64,000 nucleotides of DNA from Gymnopus androsaceus JB14 (GCA_009733575.1 ML769688.1:1-64000), one strand, 5' to 3'; numbered from the stretch's first letter, positions 10,417 to 21,539 are shown. Made by a program: numbers and translations. The notes: generated from the letters alone by a model not told the origin.

Positions 10417-12511
10417 TCACCATTCCTCCGAGTTGACCTCCGCCGGTTTATATGTAGAAAAGACAAACGAGCTTCCCAGAAAACTACCCGGGTTGAAAAC
10501 ATGGCACCCGGTATATGTTATCTTATATCTATCATATCTATCCGCAAGCACAAGCTGAAAGTATTAATTAGAGGGGCATTGACCTCTGGAGCGTCCGCAC
10601 TTACTGCTGTTGGAAGAGGATATAGACGGAGAGAATGGTCATATTCAGATAACGTGGGCTGTATATTAATTGTCAACGGGCTCAGGTGCGCTTGATCCAG
10701 GACCGTTTGCACAAGCTGTTACAATAGATAAAGACCCTGGACATAGTACCGAGTACAATGAATGACTTACAAAACGCTTCAGATCATCACTATTCACGTC
10801 CGGTTTAACACCAACACCCACAACATTCCTGAGCATCTTGGCCATGCAGTCATCTCTGTAAATGACGATCTCTTGTTCAAAAAACTTCATACGGCAAGGG
10901 TTCGACGCTAAATGCACTTTTGGAATTTTAGATTTGACGCGCGACATCAGACTAGACAGTATCGGTCGTCGGGGTAGTGTTGAATTCATCGTCAGGTCCA
11001 ACGGTCCAGGTACAAAAACAAAGTGTGTTGTACGCATTATTGCAGGATAAGAGGCGATCAAATCAGCCAATGCATCAAAGTTATCTGCAATCCTGAGCTT
11101 CAGCGAGACAAGAAAAGTATCAACGAACCTTGGTAGCGCTGTATATCCCGCGCGTTCCCATGAGTAATGGACTGGCTTGTGAAGTTGCCACACAGCACAA
11201 TCACTTTGGGAATAAAGTCATTCTCCACACAATTGTTGAGCATCTTTCGAATGCCCGGTAGAGTACGGGGGTTATCCAACCAGACGTCAGATAGGAAGAA
11301 GAAGTGTAGGTCAGATAGCTCTTCTCGAACACGAACAGCAAGTTTTTGCTGGGTAGGTTTCTAAGTATAGAATGATAAAGGGTCTCGAGCAGACGGCGTA
11401 CATCATCGAGCAGAGAAGTGGATGCCTTTCCAAGGAAGTCAATGTGTCCATAGATCGACCTACACTCTTGTCAGAGATTATTCTTTGTCTAGAGCAAACT
11501 CCGTACCGTGCAGTCTGTCTAGATTCACAAGGAGGCTGGCCTATAGCGATGATCTCCAACTTGCTTTCATCTGTGTACTCTCCTTCGACGAGAGAAAAAC
11601 AGCCTTCCGTGAACAAACCGTCTCCTGGTTCATCCTAGAAGACACTTTCTAGATAATGTTAAATATACGGTAAAATAACTTACGAGTTGTGAAAAGTCTA
11701 GTTCCACACTCCCGTCGGCATCTTCCAAGCACAGTTTACCTTCCTTTGATCGAGCAAGCATTCCCAATAGTAGAAACCGTTCGCCTGCTCTACCAAGTAA
11801 TTGTTTCGTTGATCTCAGCTTCAAGAAATATCAGAAGAGAATAGAGTGTGTTTAACCGTATAGTTACCGTGACAAGGTGATCTCTGTCTCTCGAGGGAAC
11901 CGTCGAGGGCGCGAAATGCTCATTTCGCAAAACGCATTGCTTGATTACATTCAGACGGTCCCGAACAGCAAATACCCGCGAATCAGCAGAGCCTGATACA
12001 GTCGGCGAGTTGGCAGCCCTATGATAAGATCAGAGAGAGTGAAAACCACCGTAAACGAAGAGAAAGCACTTTTCAAAAGTTCCACGTTCGATTGACCAAT
12101 GCCAGCTAGGCATTTCAAAGGCATTGATGAAATGAAGATGGCTGTCGGGATCGAGGGCCTCTACTTCCGCTTCAGATTGACCTTGGTCCTGAAGGAATTC
12201 ATAGACTCTCTGCAAGACCTCCACAGACACTTTCATTGTTGCGTCTGCAGCAATGTTAGTGCCGACATGGAAAAAATAAAAGCTCTTACCATCTTGCTTG
12301 TTATATTCCTTTGCAAGAGTTTCAATTGATGTCTCAACGTCATGGTCTTCGATTTCGTGTGCTTCTAGAATCTGCTCCAAGAAATCCAACGTGTCTGGTC
12401 CAAGGGAATTGCTGAATTTGCGGAAAACCTGATTGGGGCAAGTCAGACCTATTTCGGACGTTCAAAGTAGATAAATACCTTGATAATCGTTCTCTGACGC
12501 GCATCGGACAT
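10417..12511 (-). CDS. DPB2: DNA polymerase epsilon subunit B
   Basis: Dpb2 is the essential non-catalytic second subunit of the leading-strand replicase Pol epsilon, linking it to the CMG helicase. The start is set by [11 protein letters not shown] at 12511, the conserved N-terminus, followed by a short intron. Downstream exons show the N-terminal helical domain ([12 protein letters not shown]), FEMPSWHW, the OB-fold region ([31 protein letters not shown]), and the inactive calcineurin-like phosphoesterase domain ([48 protein letters not shown]). The C-terminus is [26 protein letters not shown], ending SEEW. All frames join through short introns with no break seen. It shares a 270-bp upstream region with the divergent PHAF1-family gene. 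Confidence 0.92.
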
Positions 12512-12781
12512 TGCCTCCAGTAACAGGATAGAGATGAAAAACGCGACGCGTTGGTGGTTGGACAAAGAGATCTCTGGCGCGTGACATCACACACGGGACT
12601 TTCTGAGTCTGAAAAGGTCTTACCTCTGCGTCCATTACTGACTTTCTCCTAATACCTCGTCCTTCCGCCGAATCCTTCCTTCCGGTGGAACTCACCGTCC
12701 ACTGACATACAATATCCTGCCTGGTAGCCAAAGTGACTAATAGGGCTTGTTCTGAGTATCTGCCTAATCTCAGACTTCCTC
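12512..12781. promoter_or_regulatory. shared upstream region of DPB2 and PHAF1-family gene
   Basis: Start codons of two divergently transcribed intact genes are only 270 bp apart, so this interval must hold both promoters and 5' UTRs. The inference comes from gene geometry; no TATA box or named binding site was identified. Confidence 0.5.
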
Positions 12782-14331
12782 ATGTTCTCCACTCTCGACG
12801 TAGATATACGCCCAGGGTCTGGCCTGGGCGTATTTGAACTTGGTAATGCTCAAAATACTTCTTATCTCAGCCATTAATTATAACATTTGGTTGCAGGAGC
12901 TTCGCTGTGGACTATAATCGACACGCTACGACAAATGCAACATATGTTTCCTCAAGTTGACATCAAGTATGATCCAGATGTTTCTTCCACAACCCCGATT
13001 ATCCTTCACCTTCGACCGCACCTTGATCTCCTCTTCTCCGGTTCGTATCTTGGTTTCCGCGTCTATCTATTCCTCCCTAACACCGGTTTCCTTGTTAGGA
13101 AAACATCAACGTCTGCGATCAATATGCGTTCGCAAGTTAAGAGACACGAATCCTCCAGTAACATTGCGCTATAAAGACATTGTACTTTCGTCTGCCGAAG
13201 AAGTTTTGAAAAGGGTTGGTGTCAGTCGTACATTCGGTCCTACCTATCCCGGAAATGACTTGCGATATCCTGGAGTCTGGTTTAGTTTCGAAGAGGATGG
13301 CATCGGTGATGGACGCAAAGGCACTGCTCAACAAGAAGATAGAATGCAGGAGGTGAAACGAGTCCTTGTCTCACAGAAGGAAATCGACACAGAACAAGGT
13401 GATGCTCTCGGTGAAGTGGTCGAATGTCCTATTATGAATGGCGATATTAAGCTGGCAGTCGTCAAGGTCCGTGGCTACTTTCTGACTTTGGAAAACTCTT
13501 TGAAATATCCTGCGATAGGTTCATGACGGAGTAACTTTGCACTTTCATCCTTCAACCAGCAGTCCAGTTCACATTCGCATCGGCACTACAACAGCACAAG
13601 ATCTTGTGGTCACTCTAGGCGCTCCTCTTCGCGTTCATTATAAAGAGGACGACCGAATGACGATACATTCTTCTCATCAAGGATACGATGAATTTGATAC
13701 TGGATGTAGGACCCACCGAACTCTTACCATCCGCTCCTAGTTCATGATTCTTTTAGATTTCTACAACTACTTCCAGCATGGAATAGACTTTTACATCTCA
13801 GGGAAAACCCACATCGTGAAGAAGATCATATTGCAGTCCAACATGGTAATTCATAAAGCTCTGCTTGATGGGTATGAGCTGATTCTGGCAGCCTGGGTCT
13901 CCACTGTTCCAAATGTACAAGCGGTGCAATTGGGAGATAGAAGGAAGTCCGGAGGATGATGAAGACGGTAAATCACTATTGTCGATGTCTTCGAAACTGG
14001 CTGACTGACAGTCTTTCAGACACGCCTCCAAGAAAAGGGTTCTCTGATAGAGTGAGTGCCCGAGGCACAATATTTTTACCCTGCATCTAATCGCAATGCA
14101 GTTCGAGACCATCAGCCACTTCCTTAGTCCAAGAGAACCTCCACCATCCATGCTCCTTGATCGTACCGACGATGAAGATAACATTACGCTTCCTAGCGCC
14201 ACAACTCGTCGTGAGATTCCTCCAAGTGTTCCTTTCCCTAATCTGACTTGTCCAATGCAGTTCATGGGTACGATGGAATCATACTCGAAGTCTCGGAAGC
14301 TTCCCAAGTTGTATCTGTTACTCTGTTCTGA
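12782..14331 (+). CDS. PHAF1/UPF0183 family phagophore-associated protein
   Basis: The predicted protein starts MFSTLDVDIRPGSGLG at 12782, then GASLWTIIDTLRQM after a short intron, matching the opening of the UPF0183 (C16orf70/PHAF1) family. In animals this protein binds phosphoinositides and marks phagophores with BCAS3; the fungal role is less studied. Further family segments are VSRTFGPTYPG (about 13222), YPGVWFSFEEDG, VTLHFHPSTSSPVHIRIG, LVVTLGAPLRVHYKE, YDEFDTG, YFQHGIDFYIS, KKIILQSNMPG and the closing HGYDGIILEVSE. At least six short introns split it and the frames join cleanly. It ends at the TGA at 14329-14331, converging on the small coiled-coil gene. Family call is strong; function by homology only. 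Confidence 0.85.
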
Positions 14332-14455
14332 TAATCGCTTGTCGTAGACTCTGGTTATACATATCTTCTGTACAATGTAATTTTTGCTGTATCATATGTA
14401 GAATGAGTACAAGTAATACGAATACTGGTTGACTTTACTCACTTTACAACTAGGC

Positions 14456-14991
14456 TTACAGATGCAAACCTCCCGAATCGTCTTCCTCGATGGATCCATT
14501 GTGATTAGAGGATGGTTTGATGGTGGGGTCAACATCATAATGGTCGACTACTGTGACACCTTTGTGTGTTAATGCAAGTTTCAGGATCAGAATGCGCTCT
14601 TCTTGAGAGCCTCTGGATTAAAGAAAGCCGTTATCAAGCTCCATGGATACATCCAAAGAAAACAGAAACGTACATAACCTCTTGGTTCTCCTTGAAAGCT
14701 TGTAATATGTCCTGATCAGCAACCTCTGGAGATTCCGCTTCTTGGATAGTCTCTTGCAAAATGTCCTGCGTTTCTCGCAAACGTTTTATAGAGTATTGTA
14801 GCCTTGTTATTTCTGACTACGAGTTTAGATGTGTGAGATTAGGAAACATTGATAAGGGTATGAGCTTGACCTTCAGAGATCGTCGATACGTCAAGAAGAA
14901 CGGCTTCAGCGAGCGTGAAAGGCTGGACGTAGCGATTTCGATGTTCCATGTCGTTGTGGTTCGAAACCAAACCGTTTGGCGCGTATGACAT
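14456..14991 (-). CDS. small coiled-coil protein, possible Tma17-like factor
   Basis: Three minus-strand exons give about 135 residues: MSYAPNGLVSNHNDMEHR, a YVQPFTLAEAVLLDV segment, a heptad-rich helix (RLQNSIKRLRETQDIL) and ILQAFKENQEVIGSQEER, ending GGLHL. Two short introns fit (donor about 14877; second near 14620-14670). The arrangement of an opening helix, a paired coiled coil and an acidic tail resembles the proteasome-assembly chaperone Tma17, where a NE-V---ER segment also follows the first coil. The similarity is weak, and another small coiled-coil family is possible. It sits 124 bp downstream of the exonuclease gene on the same strand and converges with the PHAF1-family gene. Confidence 0.55.
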
Positions 14992-15114
14992 GAGTGGTAC
15001 TGCATGTACTGTAAGCGCTCACGTCACGTCCACAAACGACACAAAATTAATACAGCATGGCTACAAAAGTACACAAAATCCCGAATACATCACAAAAGTA
15101 CACAAAATATTCAT

Positions 15115-16665
15115 TCAAATCAAGGCATTCATAATTCCCTCTTCATCCGAAGCGTCACTGTCCTCTTCCTCCGGAGCCTTCAGTGTTACAGCCCCTGCTT
15201 GGTTTTGGGTCGGCCAGCGGTCCTGACGTTGAAGGTCAATAGAATTTCCGCTTGCCATGGCCTTCAAGGCCTCGAGTGTATACTGTAGAGTTAATTGTCA
15301 GCCAATGCAGCATCGAAAGCAATGTAAAGCCATACATGGGCATCGTTGCCAGCATTATGGAGGAAGCTTGTTGGGATTTGAAGCTGATTGCACATCTGCT
15401 CCAAGCCGTAGATTCTGTTACTTTCGCCCAACAGCCCACCGAAAAGCTCTGCGGTGTCCACGACAAAAAGACCATTATCAGGAGATGGTCCGCTAGGAAG
15501 CGTATAAGACAAGCCCGAAAGGTCCACTTGAAGCGATTTCAGATCCCTAGTTCATGCAATATATCGTTCAGCTGCTGGATACAAACATACACATAACTGG
15601 AAACTTACTTGATGTCCTGGCTCGAGTCATGGAACACCAAGAAACCATGAGAATTCTGCCTCAGTCTAGCGAGCAAGTTTTGGATTTTTTCCTTAAACTG
15701 CTTCTTCGTCACAATTTCGCTTTGGCCCCACTTATAATTCTACAATCAAATGATTAGACTCTGCATTGATGATACTGAGTGAAAATGGTACCTCGCGGTT
15801 TCCTTTGACAAATACACTATTGGTGTAGGTCTTATACTCAGCGACAATAAGGTGTCCTTCCTCGACAATCTCATCTCCACCTTCCCAATGAACCATGGAC
15901 CAACCAAACTCTGTGATGAGTGTATGATCCCTCTCCCAAGATTCAAAGTCGACTGCACACCAGAAACCGACCTTACCCTGCCACAGTGACCTACTATTTT
16001 CAAAGCAGGAACGTCGAAATGTCAAAGGAGGGTCGTTCGATTTGTGAAGACGTTTGTTGATCTTGTCTAATTTCTAGCCAATAATTGAATCGTAGGCAAG
16101 AGCAGAACGAGCTACACGACATGCTTACCTTCAAAGCAAACTTTAAATCTCCGCCTGTTTTGAAAGTCTGTGGGGAAACGCCACGAAGATCTTGGTCGCG
16201 CAGGAGGCAGTCGGAATAGGGCAGTGGCACTAGATTCTTCGTCAAGCCCATAGCATTCAGCCAGTATCGAACATAGTCTATCTGTTTGGACGAGAAAAGA
16301 AGGCGGCTTTCACCATCTTTGAGAGTCCCTAATGAGCAGAGGATCAGTGCAGATCGAGACCACTGAAGAGCTTAATACCTAGATACAGCTGAGCTCCGTC
16401 GACGCCATCGACGTGGAGCGGGTGCTCAGACGCGACCAGAGAATCGTGTGCTTGATACTTTGGATGAAAATAGTGTTGGAAGAACAAAAATATCATTACC
16501 TAGAGCCGCTTTCAAGACCTCTGCGTCTTCGCCACAGGTTTTCGGCCTACAGGTCGATATCAGTCGCGCACCGATGGTGGAGAGAAAAGGTCTATGTACT
16601 GACCAATCGAACCATATATCTGTATAGCGATAGTAGCCAGTTACAATTTTACTTGCAACAACCAT
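15115..16665 (-). CDS. Gfd2/YDR514C-like DEDDh exonuclease-domain protein
   Basis: The protein starts at the ATG at 16665 (MVVASKIVTGYYRYTDIW). Its C-terminal half has the family pattern FWCAVDFESWERD (DxE exonuclease I motif, about 15940), LITEFGWS, EGHLIVAEY, NSVFVKGNRE, NYKWGQSEIV, then FLVFHDSSQDI (exonuclease II region) and a final HNAGNDAH segment matching the Exo III H-x4-D pattern. These are the marks of the Gfd2/YDR514C group of RNase H-fold proteins, related to QDE-2-interacting nucleases. Several short introns separate the exons, including one after HNAGNDAH. The tail is Asp/Glu-rich and ends MNALI at the TGA at 15115. Metal-binding residues appear retained, so activity is plausible, but the substrate is unknown. 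Confidence 0.75.
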
Positions 16666-17216
16666 TGTCGTGGTTGAAGTGAAGAAGCAAACAAAACTGC
16701 GAAAGCTTAAAATGGGCGCTTATTTTTGCGCTAGTTAAGCTCCCGACACCCGCAATTACAGTATAAAGAGAAATTTGACTCTTGAGCCAGTCGGAGTTTC
16801 AACTGTCTCAAGGAGTATGGAGAATTAGGATAAACTTGAATATACGGTGTGAAGGATTGAGTAAAGCTGAAATATTTCGTCTAACTTATACGATATCGAT
16901 TACTTTCTTGGAGATCACTAAACAGGTTCCATTACAATGACTGTCAGTAATGAAAAGTAACAAGCATTGAGTTGGTGAAATCGATCTGCTCCTTGCGATA
17001 ATTGTCTGGGATGATCGATGATCGTCAGGTTGTCACCGATGAGCTGGATGAGGACCTGCAAAAGAATACATTCATATAGTACTCAATATGAGCACAACGC
17101 ACTTGAATATTAGGAGTGTATGTGCACCTGTGGAATCGAGGCGCAAGAGATGGAGAAAGAGATCGCTCTTAGACTGGTTACTAGAATTTACTTACGGGAA
17201 ACACTTTTCCGTCGTG
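16666..17216. other. intergenic, possible gene relic on minus strand
   Basis: No complete gene is visible. On the minus strand a short segment near 17060-16990 (VLIQLIGDNLTIIDHPRQL) follows a plausible splice acceptor and could be an exon of a relic that continues into the adjacent direct repeat. The rest is AT-rich spacer upstream of the exonuclease gene. Confidence 0.3.
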
Positions 17217-17572
17217 CTCATGGCGAATGAGACCCAGTAGTCAATGACCGCCGCACCCAGCACAGTGTCAGATGTACTTGCTTTTTACACGTCGCCATAA
17301 ACATGAGGAATTTCAGACCCATGGACCACTTTAAGCCAATAACTTTAGCCTATAACTAGACAGAATTTAGATACATGGACTTGCCTCCAAGGTAAGCTGG
17401 GGTTTCTGATTGTGACTGCGTGAAGAACCTCATGATCCGCATCTAGAATCTTCGCTGCGCCGACTGGAAGGAACTTAGTCCCCGAAATGAGAATTTATTG
17501 AAGGACCAAATACTCACTAACTGCCTTAGCTCTTCCGTAAGGTAGTAGGGAGTTGTTAACGAACGAGAAATC
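17217..17572 (+). repeat. direct repeat, left copy (pairs with 21116-21486)
   Basis: This segment is about 85-90 percent identical by eye to 21116-21486 and in the same orientation. Shared landmarks include atggcgaatgagacccagta, cctccaaggtaagct and ctcttccgtaag. On the minus strand it reads as exon-like pieces (TVLGAAVIDYWVSFAM, ILDADHEVLHAVTIRNPSL, SFVNNSLLPYGRAKAV) separated by intron-like gaps, so it is probably a piece of a protein-coding gene that was copied. The parent family is not recognised. The two copies bracket the metzincin segment. Confidence 0.8.
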
Positions 17573-18020
17573 TGACTTGGAACGGTGTTGAATGGACGGT
17601 GCATTAATTAAGTATTAAAAGAAGTAACGGGTTGGAAATGGGACGGCGCGAATATATGCGGCCATCGCTGATAGAGGAAGATGAAAAGTCCAATTTAGAG
17701 GGGTGAAAGTATGTTATCACCACCTATGAAGTGGGAGACGGGGACCAATTCTTCTTACCACACGTCAATGACGCCGGTCTGCTGCTACTTCCACTTCCGT
17801 GTCATCTCCGTCACTGTTAGCTCCATACCGGGACCATCATCATCAACAGCTGCACCATCCTCTTCTACATCTGGCTATTAGCTATATGACCAGCTCCTCT
17901 TTCGTTGATGTCTTTACGCAAGAATTCGATTCGGATTCGGCCACCAACCCGGTGCCCTCTTGATGGTCGATTAGGATTAGATGAGCCCTGGTATGCACAA
18001 CTGTCCCCCCCCCTCCCATT
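17573..18020. other. unique spacer between repeat and metzincin segment
   Basis: About 450 bp between the left direct repeat and the left edge of the duplicated metzincin segment. I see no gene, RNA or further repeat. It contains a C-run near 18005. Confidence 0.4.
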
Positions 18021-18490
18021 ATTCCCATTTCATTGATACTTACAGCGAAATGAACGGCAAAAAGAACGTAGTAAGTATTGTATATTTACTACTAATCGAG
18101 CGACACAGCAGCACAGCTGGTGCACGATCTATCCGGACGATCCATAACATCGTAACTCCAAGCCTTCTAAGGTTGCACCTTATGACTCCATCTTGTCTCA
18201 TAGCCTCGAGAACAAGAACATCAACATCCTAAGCTGCTTCAAGTCTGGGAATTTAACTGGGCAAGACTCAGGCTCAAGCGCACTAACGACCATACTTTTT
18301 GATTCTGCATTCTGCAGAGCCAATCAAAGAACGTAGGGTGGAAGTAAGTATTATATATTTCGAGAACAGGAACATCCCTACTAAGCTTGCTCCAAGCCTG
18401 GGACTCAAGCGCACTACGACCATACTTTTCGATGCTTCTGCATTCTGCAGAGCCACCTGTTTCCGACTTTGCGTAGCATTGATATTGAGT

Positions 18491-18660
18491 AAGTAGCTAG
18501 TAAATATATGCAGCTTCCAGAAGCCTGTAGAGAAAGGCGAGCATGATAGTACTAGTAATATATGCAGCTCAGAAGCTGTAGAGAAAGCGAGCATGAGTAG
18601 TAGCTAGTAAATATATGCAGCTTCCAGATCAGAAGCCTGTAGAGAAAGGCGAGCAGAAAG
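18491..18660. repeat. three tandem ~50-60 bp repeats upstream of the metzincin
   Basis: Three copies of a unit with core tagtaatatatgcagct followed by gaagcctgtagagaaaggcg and gagca start near 18491, 18550 and 18598. The middle unit is shorter. They lie 360-530 bp upstream of the start codon. Arm 2 of the duplication appears to have about one unit, so the array expanded or contracted after duplication. Confidence 0.75.
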
Positions 18661-19019
18661 ACCTAGAAAATAAGAATGTATGTATTAGTACTAATGATGC
18701 TCCTTTCTAGTGGCAACTTATCTCCTGAGTGGGTTCAAAGGAGATTGGTTGCTGTGACCTGTCACCTCAACAAACTTCCGAAGTGGCCCCTTTTTCTAAA
18801 GTAAGTAGTAGTCTAGGTGGAGTAGCAGGAGATGAGGCCCGGAGGACTGTATATAAACCGCTTGATTCAAGGTGACAATCCCCAGTCAACTACTCTTATT
18901 CCTCATCGCAACTCGCAAAGTATGTGATCTAACTTGAATCTGTGTCAAAATATTTAATTTAACATCTCAGTCAGATTTCTCTTAGTCTTACCACAGCTCT
19001 TCAAGGTATTTAATTCGTC

Positions 19020-20717
19020 ATGATGTGGTACACCCCGCCTGATTCATCGTCCCCATCAATGCAGTATCCAGGCAGTATCTCAATGGACGAACCATCCATC
19101 CATTTTTGCGGAGAGCTCTTTCTCCCTACCAATGATTCCGAAGGTGCTATTCGGAAGGCATTAGAGGAGAACCCGGCGAATGCAGCGCTCTCTACAGATA
19201 TCCCTGTCTCCCCTGCAGGTGGGATTGCTTCCTTGGCCGTAGCCGAACCTTCTGCTATCGGGCTATATGTTCGCAAGATGTGGGCACCAGGTCGTACCCT
19301 TCGTGTTCGTTTCCTCGGAGGGAACGAGTATTTGTGGCAGAAGGTCAAGCAGTACGCTGTTGTCTGGTCGAAGCATGCGAACATTCAGTTTCAGTTCGTC
19401 GACTCGGGTGATACCGAGATTCGCGTTGGTTTCACCATGGGAATAGGCTCTTGGTCCTACGTTGGCACAGACAATCTTAAAATCGACAAGAATGAGGCCA
19501 CGATGAACTTTGGCTGGTTCGATAATCAGACACCTGACGAGGAGTTTTCTCGTACTATCGTGCATGAATTCGGCCACGCGATTGGTTGTATCCATGAACA
19601 CCAGCAGCCAAATGGGAACATTCAGTGGAATAAACCTCTCGTCTATGCAACCTACAGACGCACTCAGGGATGGAGTGCGGCCCAGGTCGATTCGCAGGTC
19701 TTCAATCGCTACGACTCTAGTCAGGTTACAGCGTCTGTGTTCGACGCACAATCCATCATGGAGTACCCGATTCCTAAGGAGTTTACCCTCAATGGTTTCT
19801 CCGCTCCTTCGAACAATACACTCTCGTCAGTCGATATCGCGTTCATTGGAATGATGTATCCATTCAATAATGAGTCTGCTGTTCTGGAAGCAGGCGTTTT
19901 CAATACCATGTCCATTCGTTCTTGGGACCAACCAGCCAACGAGAACAGGTCAACTATCAAGTTTGCCAACACTTGTCAGTCACCGCCGACGATCCTACTC
20001 GGTATAAACTGGATCGACCAGGGATCGAGGAACAACAAGCGCATCAACGCGGTTGTCGAGGGCGTGACCAGCGCCGATATGACTCTCAACCTCCAATCCT
20101 GGGGAGATACGGTAAATTATTCGGCGGGAGCTGCTTGGCTTCAGATTCCTGCCGCCAGCAAGGAGTTGCAGTCTGGCCAGTTTAACACAAAGGATGATCA
20201 TGGGTGGGAAACGCAGCAGGCTGAGACATCTCGCCGGATTCAGTTCCAGCACCCCTATGACTCGCCACCAAAGGTGGTAGTCTTCTTGACATACTTCGAC
20301 ATCGACTACAAAAAAGTCACCCGCATTAAGACTTATGTCACCGATGTTAAGGCGGACGCGTTCACCGTCCACATCGATACTTGGGCGGACACCACTTGGA
20401 TAGTGGGAGGTGTTACGTGGTTCGCATACCCGTCCAACAAGAAGAACATTGCGAGTGGAACGTATAGCACAAATGATATCAGGTCTGCGAGCGCGCCTCG
20501 TCTAGCGAATTCCAACCGCATTGAATTTAATGATGCCAATTTCTCCACTCCTCCAACCGTGTTCATGGGGTTAAACTGTCTCGACGTCGATAAATCTACA
20601 AACTTGCGCATCAGGGCAAGCGCGAGTAGTATTACTCCGACCGGCATGATGTGGCATCTTGACGGCTGGGCTGATACAACTCTGTATGGTGCAGGAGCTT
20701 CGTACATTGCTTTCTAG
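19020..20717 (+). CDS. metzincin metalloprotease with three H-type lectin domains
   Basis: A single uninterrupted 565-residue reading frame. Residues about 75-275 form a metzincin-type zinc protease: the zinc site HEFGHAIGCIHEH is at residues 182-194 (three His ligands, catalytic Glu 183) and the Met-turn lies in SIMEYP with Met at about 247. An extended HExxHxxGxxHEH resembles astacin-like enzymes. After it come three tandem H-type lectin domains at about 289-380, 382-472 and 479-565, each with a PP(T/K) strand, a hydrophobic VxxGxN/VFLTYFD strand and a closing W-G/A-D-T segment ending in G(A/V)xW/Y. No signal peptide or membrane segment is visible at the start (MMWYTPPDSSSP), so it would be cytosolic or exported unconventionally. 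The gene lacks introns, unlike its neighbours. The substrate and sugar specificity are unknown; a defensive chimerolectin role is inference. Confidence 0.88.
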   Translation: MMWYTPPDSSSPSMQYPGSISMDEPSIHFCGELFLPTNDSEGAIRKALEENPANAALSTDIPVSPAGGIASLAVAEPSAIGLYVRKMWAPGRTLRVRFLGGNEYLWQKVKQYAVVWSKHANIQFQFVDSGDTEIRVGFTMGIGSWSYVGTDNLKIDKNEATMNFGWFDNQTPDEEFSRTIVHEFGHAIGCIHEHQQPNGNIQWNKPLVYATYRRTQGWSAAQVDSQVFNRYDSSQVTASVFDAQSIMEYPIPKEFTLNGFSAPSNNTLSSVDIAFIGMMYPFNNESAVLEAGVFNTMSIRSWDQPANENRSTIKFANTCQSPPTILLGINWIDQGSRNNKRINAVVEGVTSADMTLNLQSWGDTVNYSAGAAWLQIPAASKELQSGQFNTKDDHGWETQQAETSRRIQFQHPYDSPPKVVVFLTYFDIDYKKVTRIKTYVTDVKADAFTVHIDTWADTTWIVGGVTWFAYPSNKKNIASGTYSTNDIRSASAPRLANSNRIEFNDANFSTPPTVFMGLNCLDVDKSTNLRIRASASSITPTGMMWHLDGWADTTLYGAGASYIAF

Positions 20718-21115
20718 GAATTTGTAAGTAACGATTTGTTCCTGTCATTCTTTGCAGTCTCTTAGACCTTAAACTCCATTTTTATAGTCCGTTTTTTTTT
20801 TTGGAAGAGTCGATTCTTGGCTCTCCACTCCTCGAAATTTGGCATTTAAACATCAGAAAAAGCTTATAAACAGTACGGGATATGATTTCCGTTGTATAGT
20901 ATTACAGGTTCTTGGAAGAATGATGTTATGAATTTTGAAATTAGCGCACGAAGAGACAGAAGCTGGTGAAATTTCTTCTGAAACTCAGGCTCCTGCAAGA
21001 TAACACTGAATCGATAATTTGAGCGTTAGAACCTATCTTAATAACTATTTAAATGAAGTGAGCAAGTAAGTAAATAAGTAAACTATGCAGTGAATAATGG
21101 ATCTTACTATGGTGT

Positions 21116-21486
21116 CATGGCGAATGAGACCCAGTAGTCAATGATCGCCGCACCCAGCACAGTGTCAGCTGAATACGGTTGCGTTTTGCACACCGCCATA
21201 AACATAAGGTATTTCTGACCTATGGAGTCCATAGGTCAGAAATGGACCACTATCAACCAGCGACTTTAGTCTATAACTAGACAAAATCTAGATACATGGA
21301 CTTGCCTCCAAGGTAAGCTAGGGTTTCTGGTTGTGACTGCGTGAAGAACCTCATGGTCCGCATCTAGAATCTTCGCTGCGACTGGAAGGAAGTTGGTCCT
21401 CGAAATGAGAATTTATTGAAGGACCGAATACTCACTAACTGCGGTAGCTCTTCCGTAAGATAGTAGGGAGTTGGTAACGAACGAGA
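21116..21486 (+). repeat. direct repeat, right copy (pairs with 17217-17572)
   Basis: Same-orientation partner of 17217-17572, starting only 15 bp after the end of the metzincin duplication arm. It differs by scattered substitutions and carries a small internal foldback (ctatggagtccatag, about 21222-21236, with the flanking atttctgac/gtcagaaat), which lengthens it by about 15 bp. The reverse strand keeps the same exon-like words as the left copy. Confidence 0.8.
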
Positions 21487-21539
21487 GAAGAAAAAGGATT
21501 TACTCATACATTTTGAAAAGGGTTCCTATGCACGATTAT

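Larger units (their letters stand above)
18021..21101 (+). repeat. 3 kb inverted duplication, arm 1 (pairs with 32911-35851)
   Basis: This arm matches the reverse complement of 32911-35851 from atttcattgatacttacagc (left) to aactatgcagtgaataatgg (right). It includes the whole metzincin gene, about 1 kb upstream and 0.38 kb downstream. The arms lie about 11.8 kb apart in opposite orientation. Differences between them are substitutions plus several small indels. Arm 1 keeps the gene open while arm 2 does not, so arm 1 is taken as the functional copy. No terminal repeats or transposase were found at the edges. Confidence 0.88.

Noticed and set aside
19263..20707. Several minus-strand open frames of 80-160 residues under the metzincin gene
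   Set aside because: All are antisense to a long frame with clear protease and lectin motifs; the same shadows recur in the decayed copy only because the DNA is duplicated.
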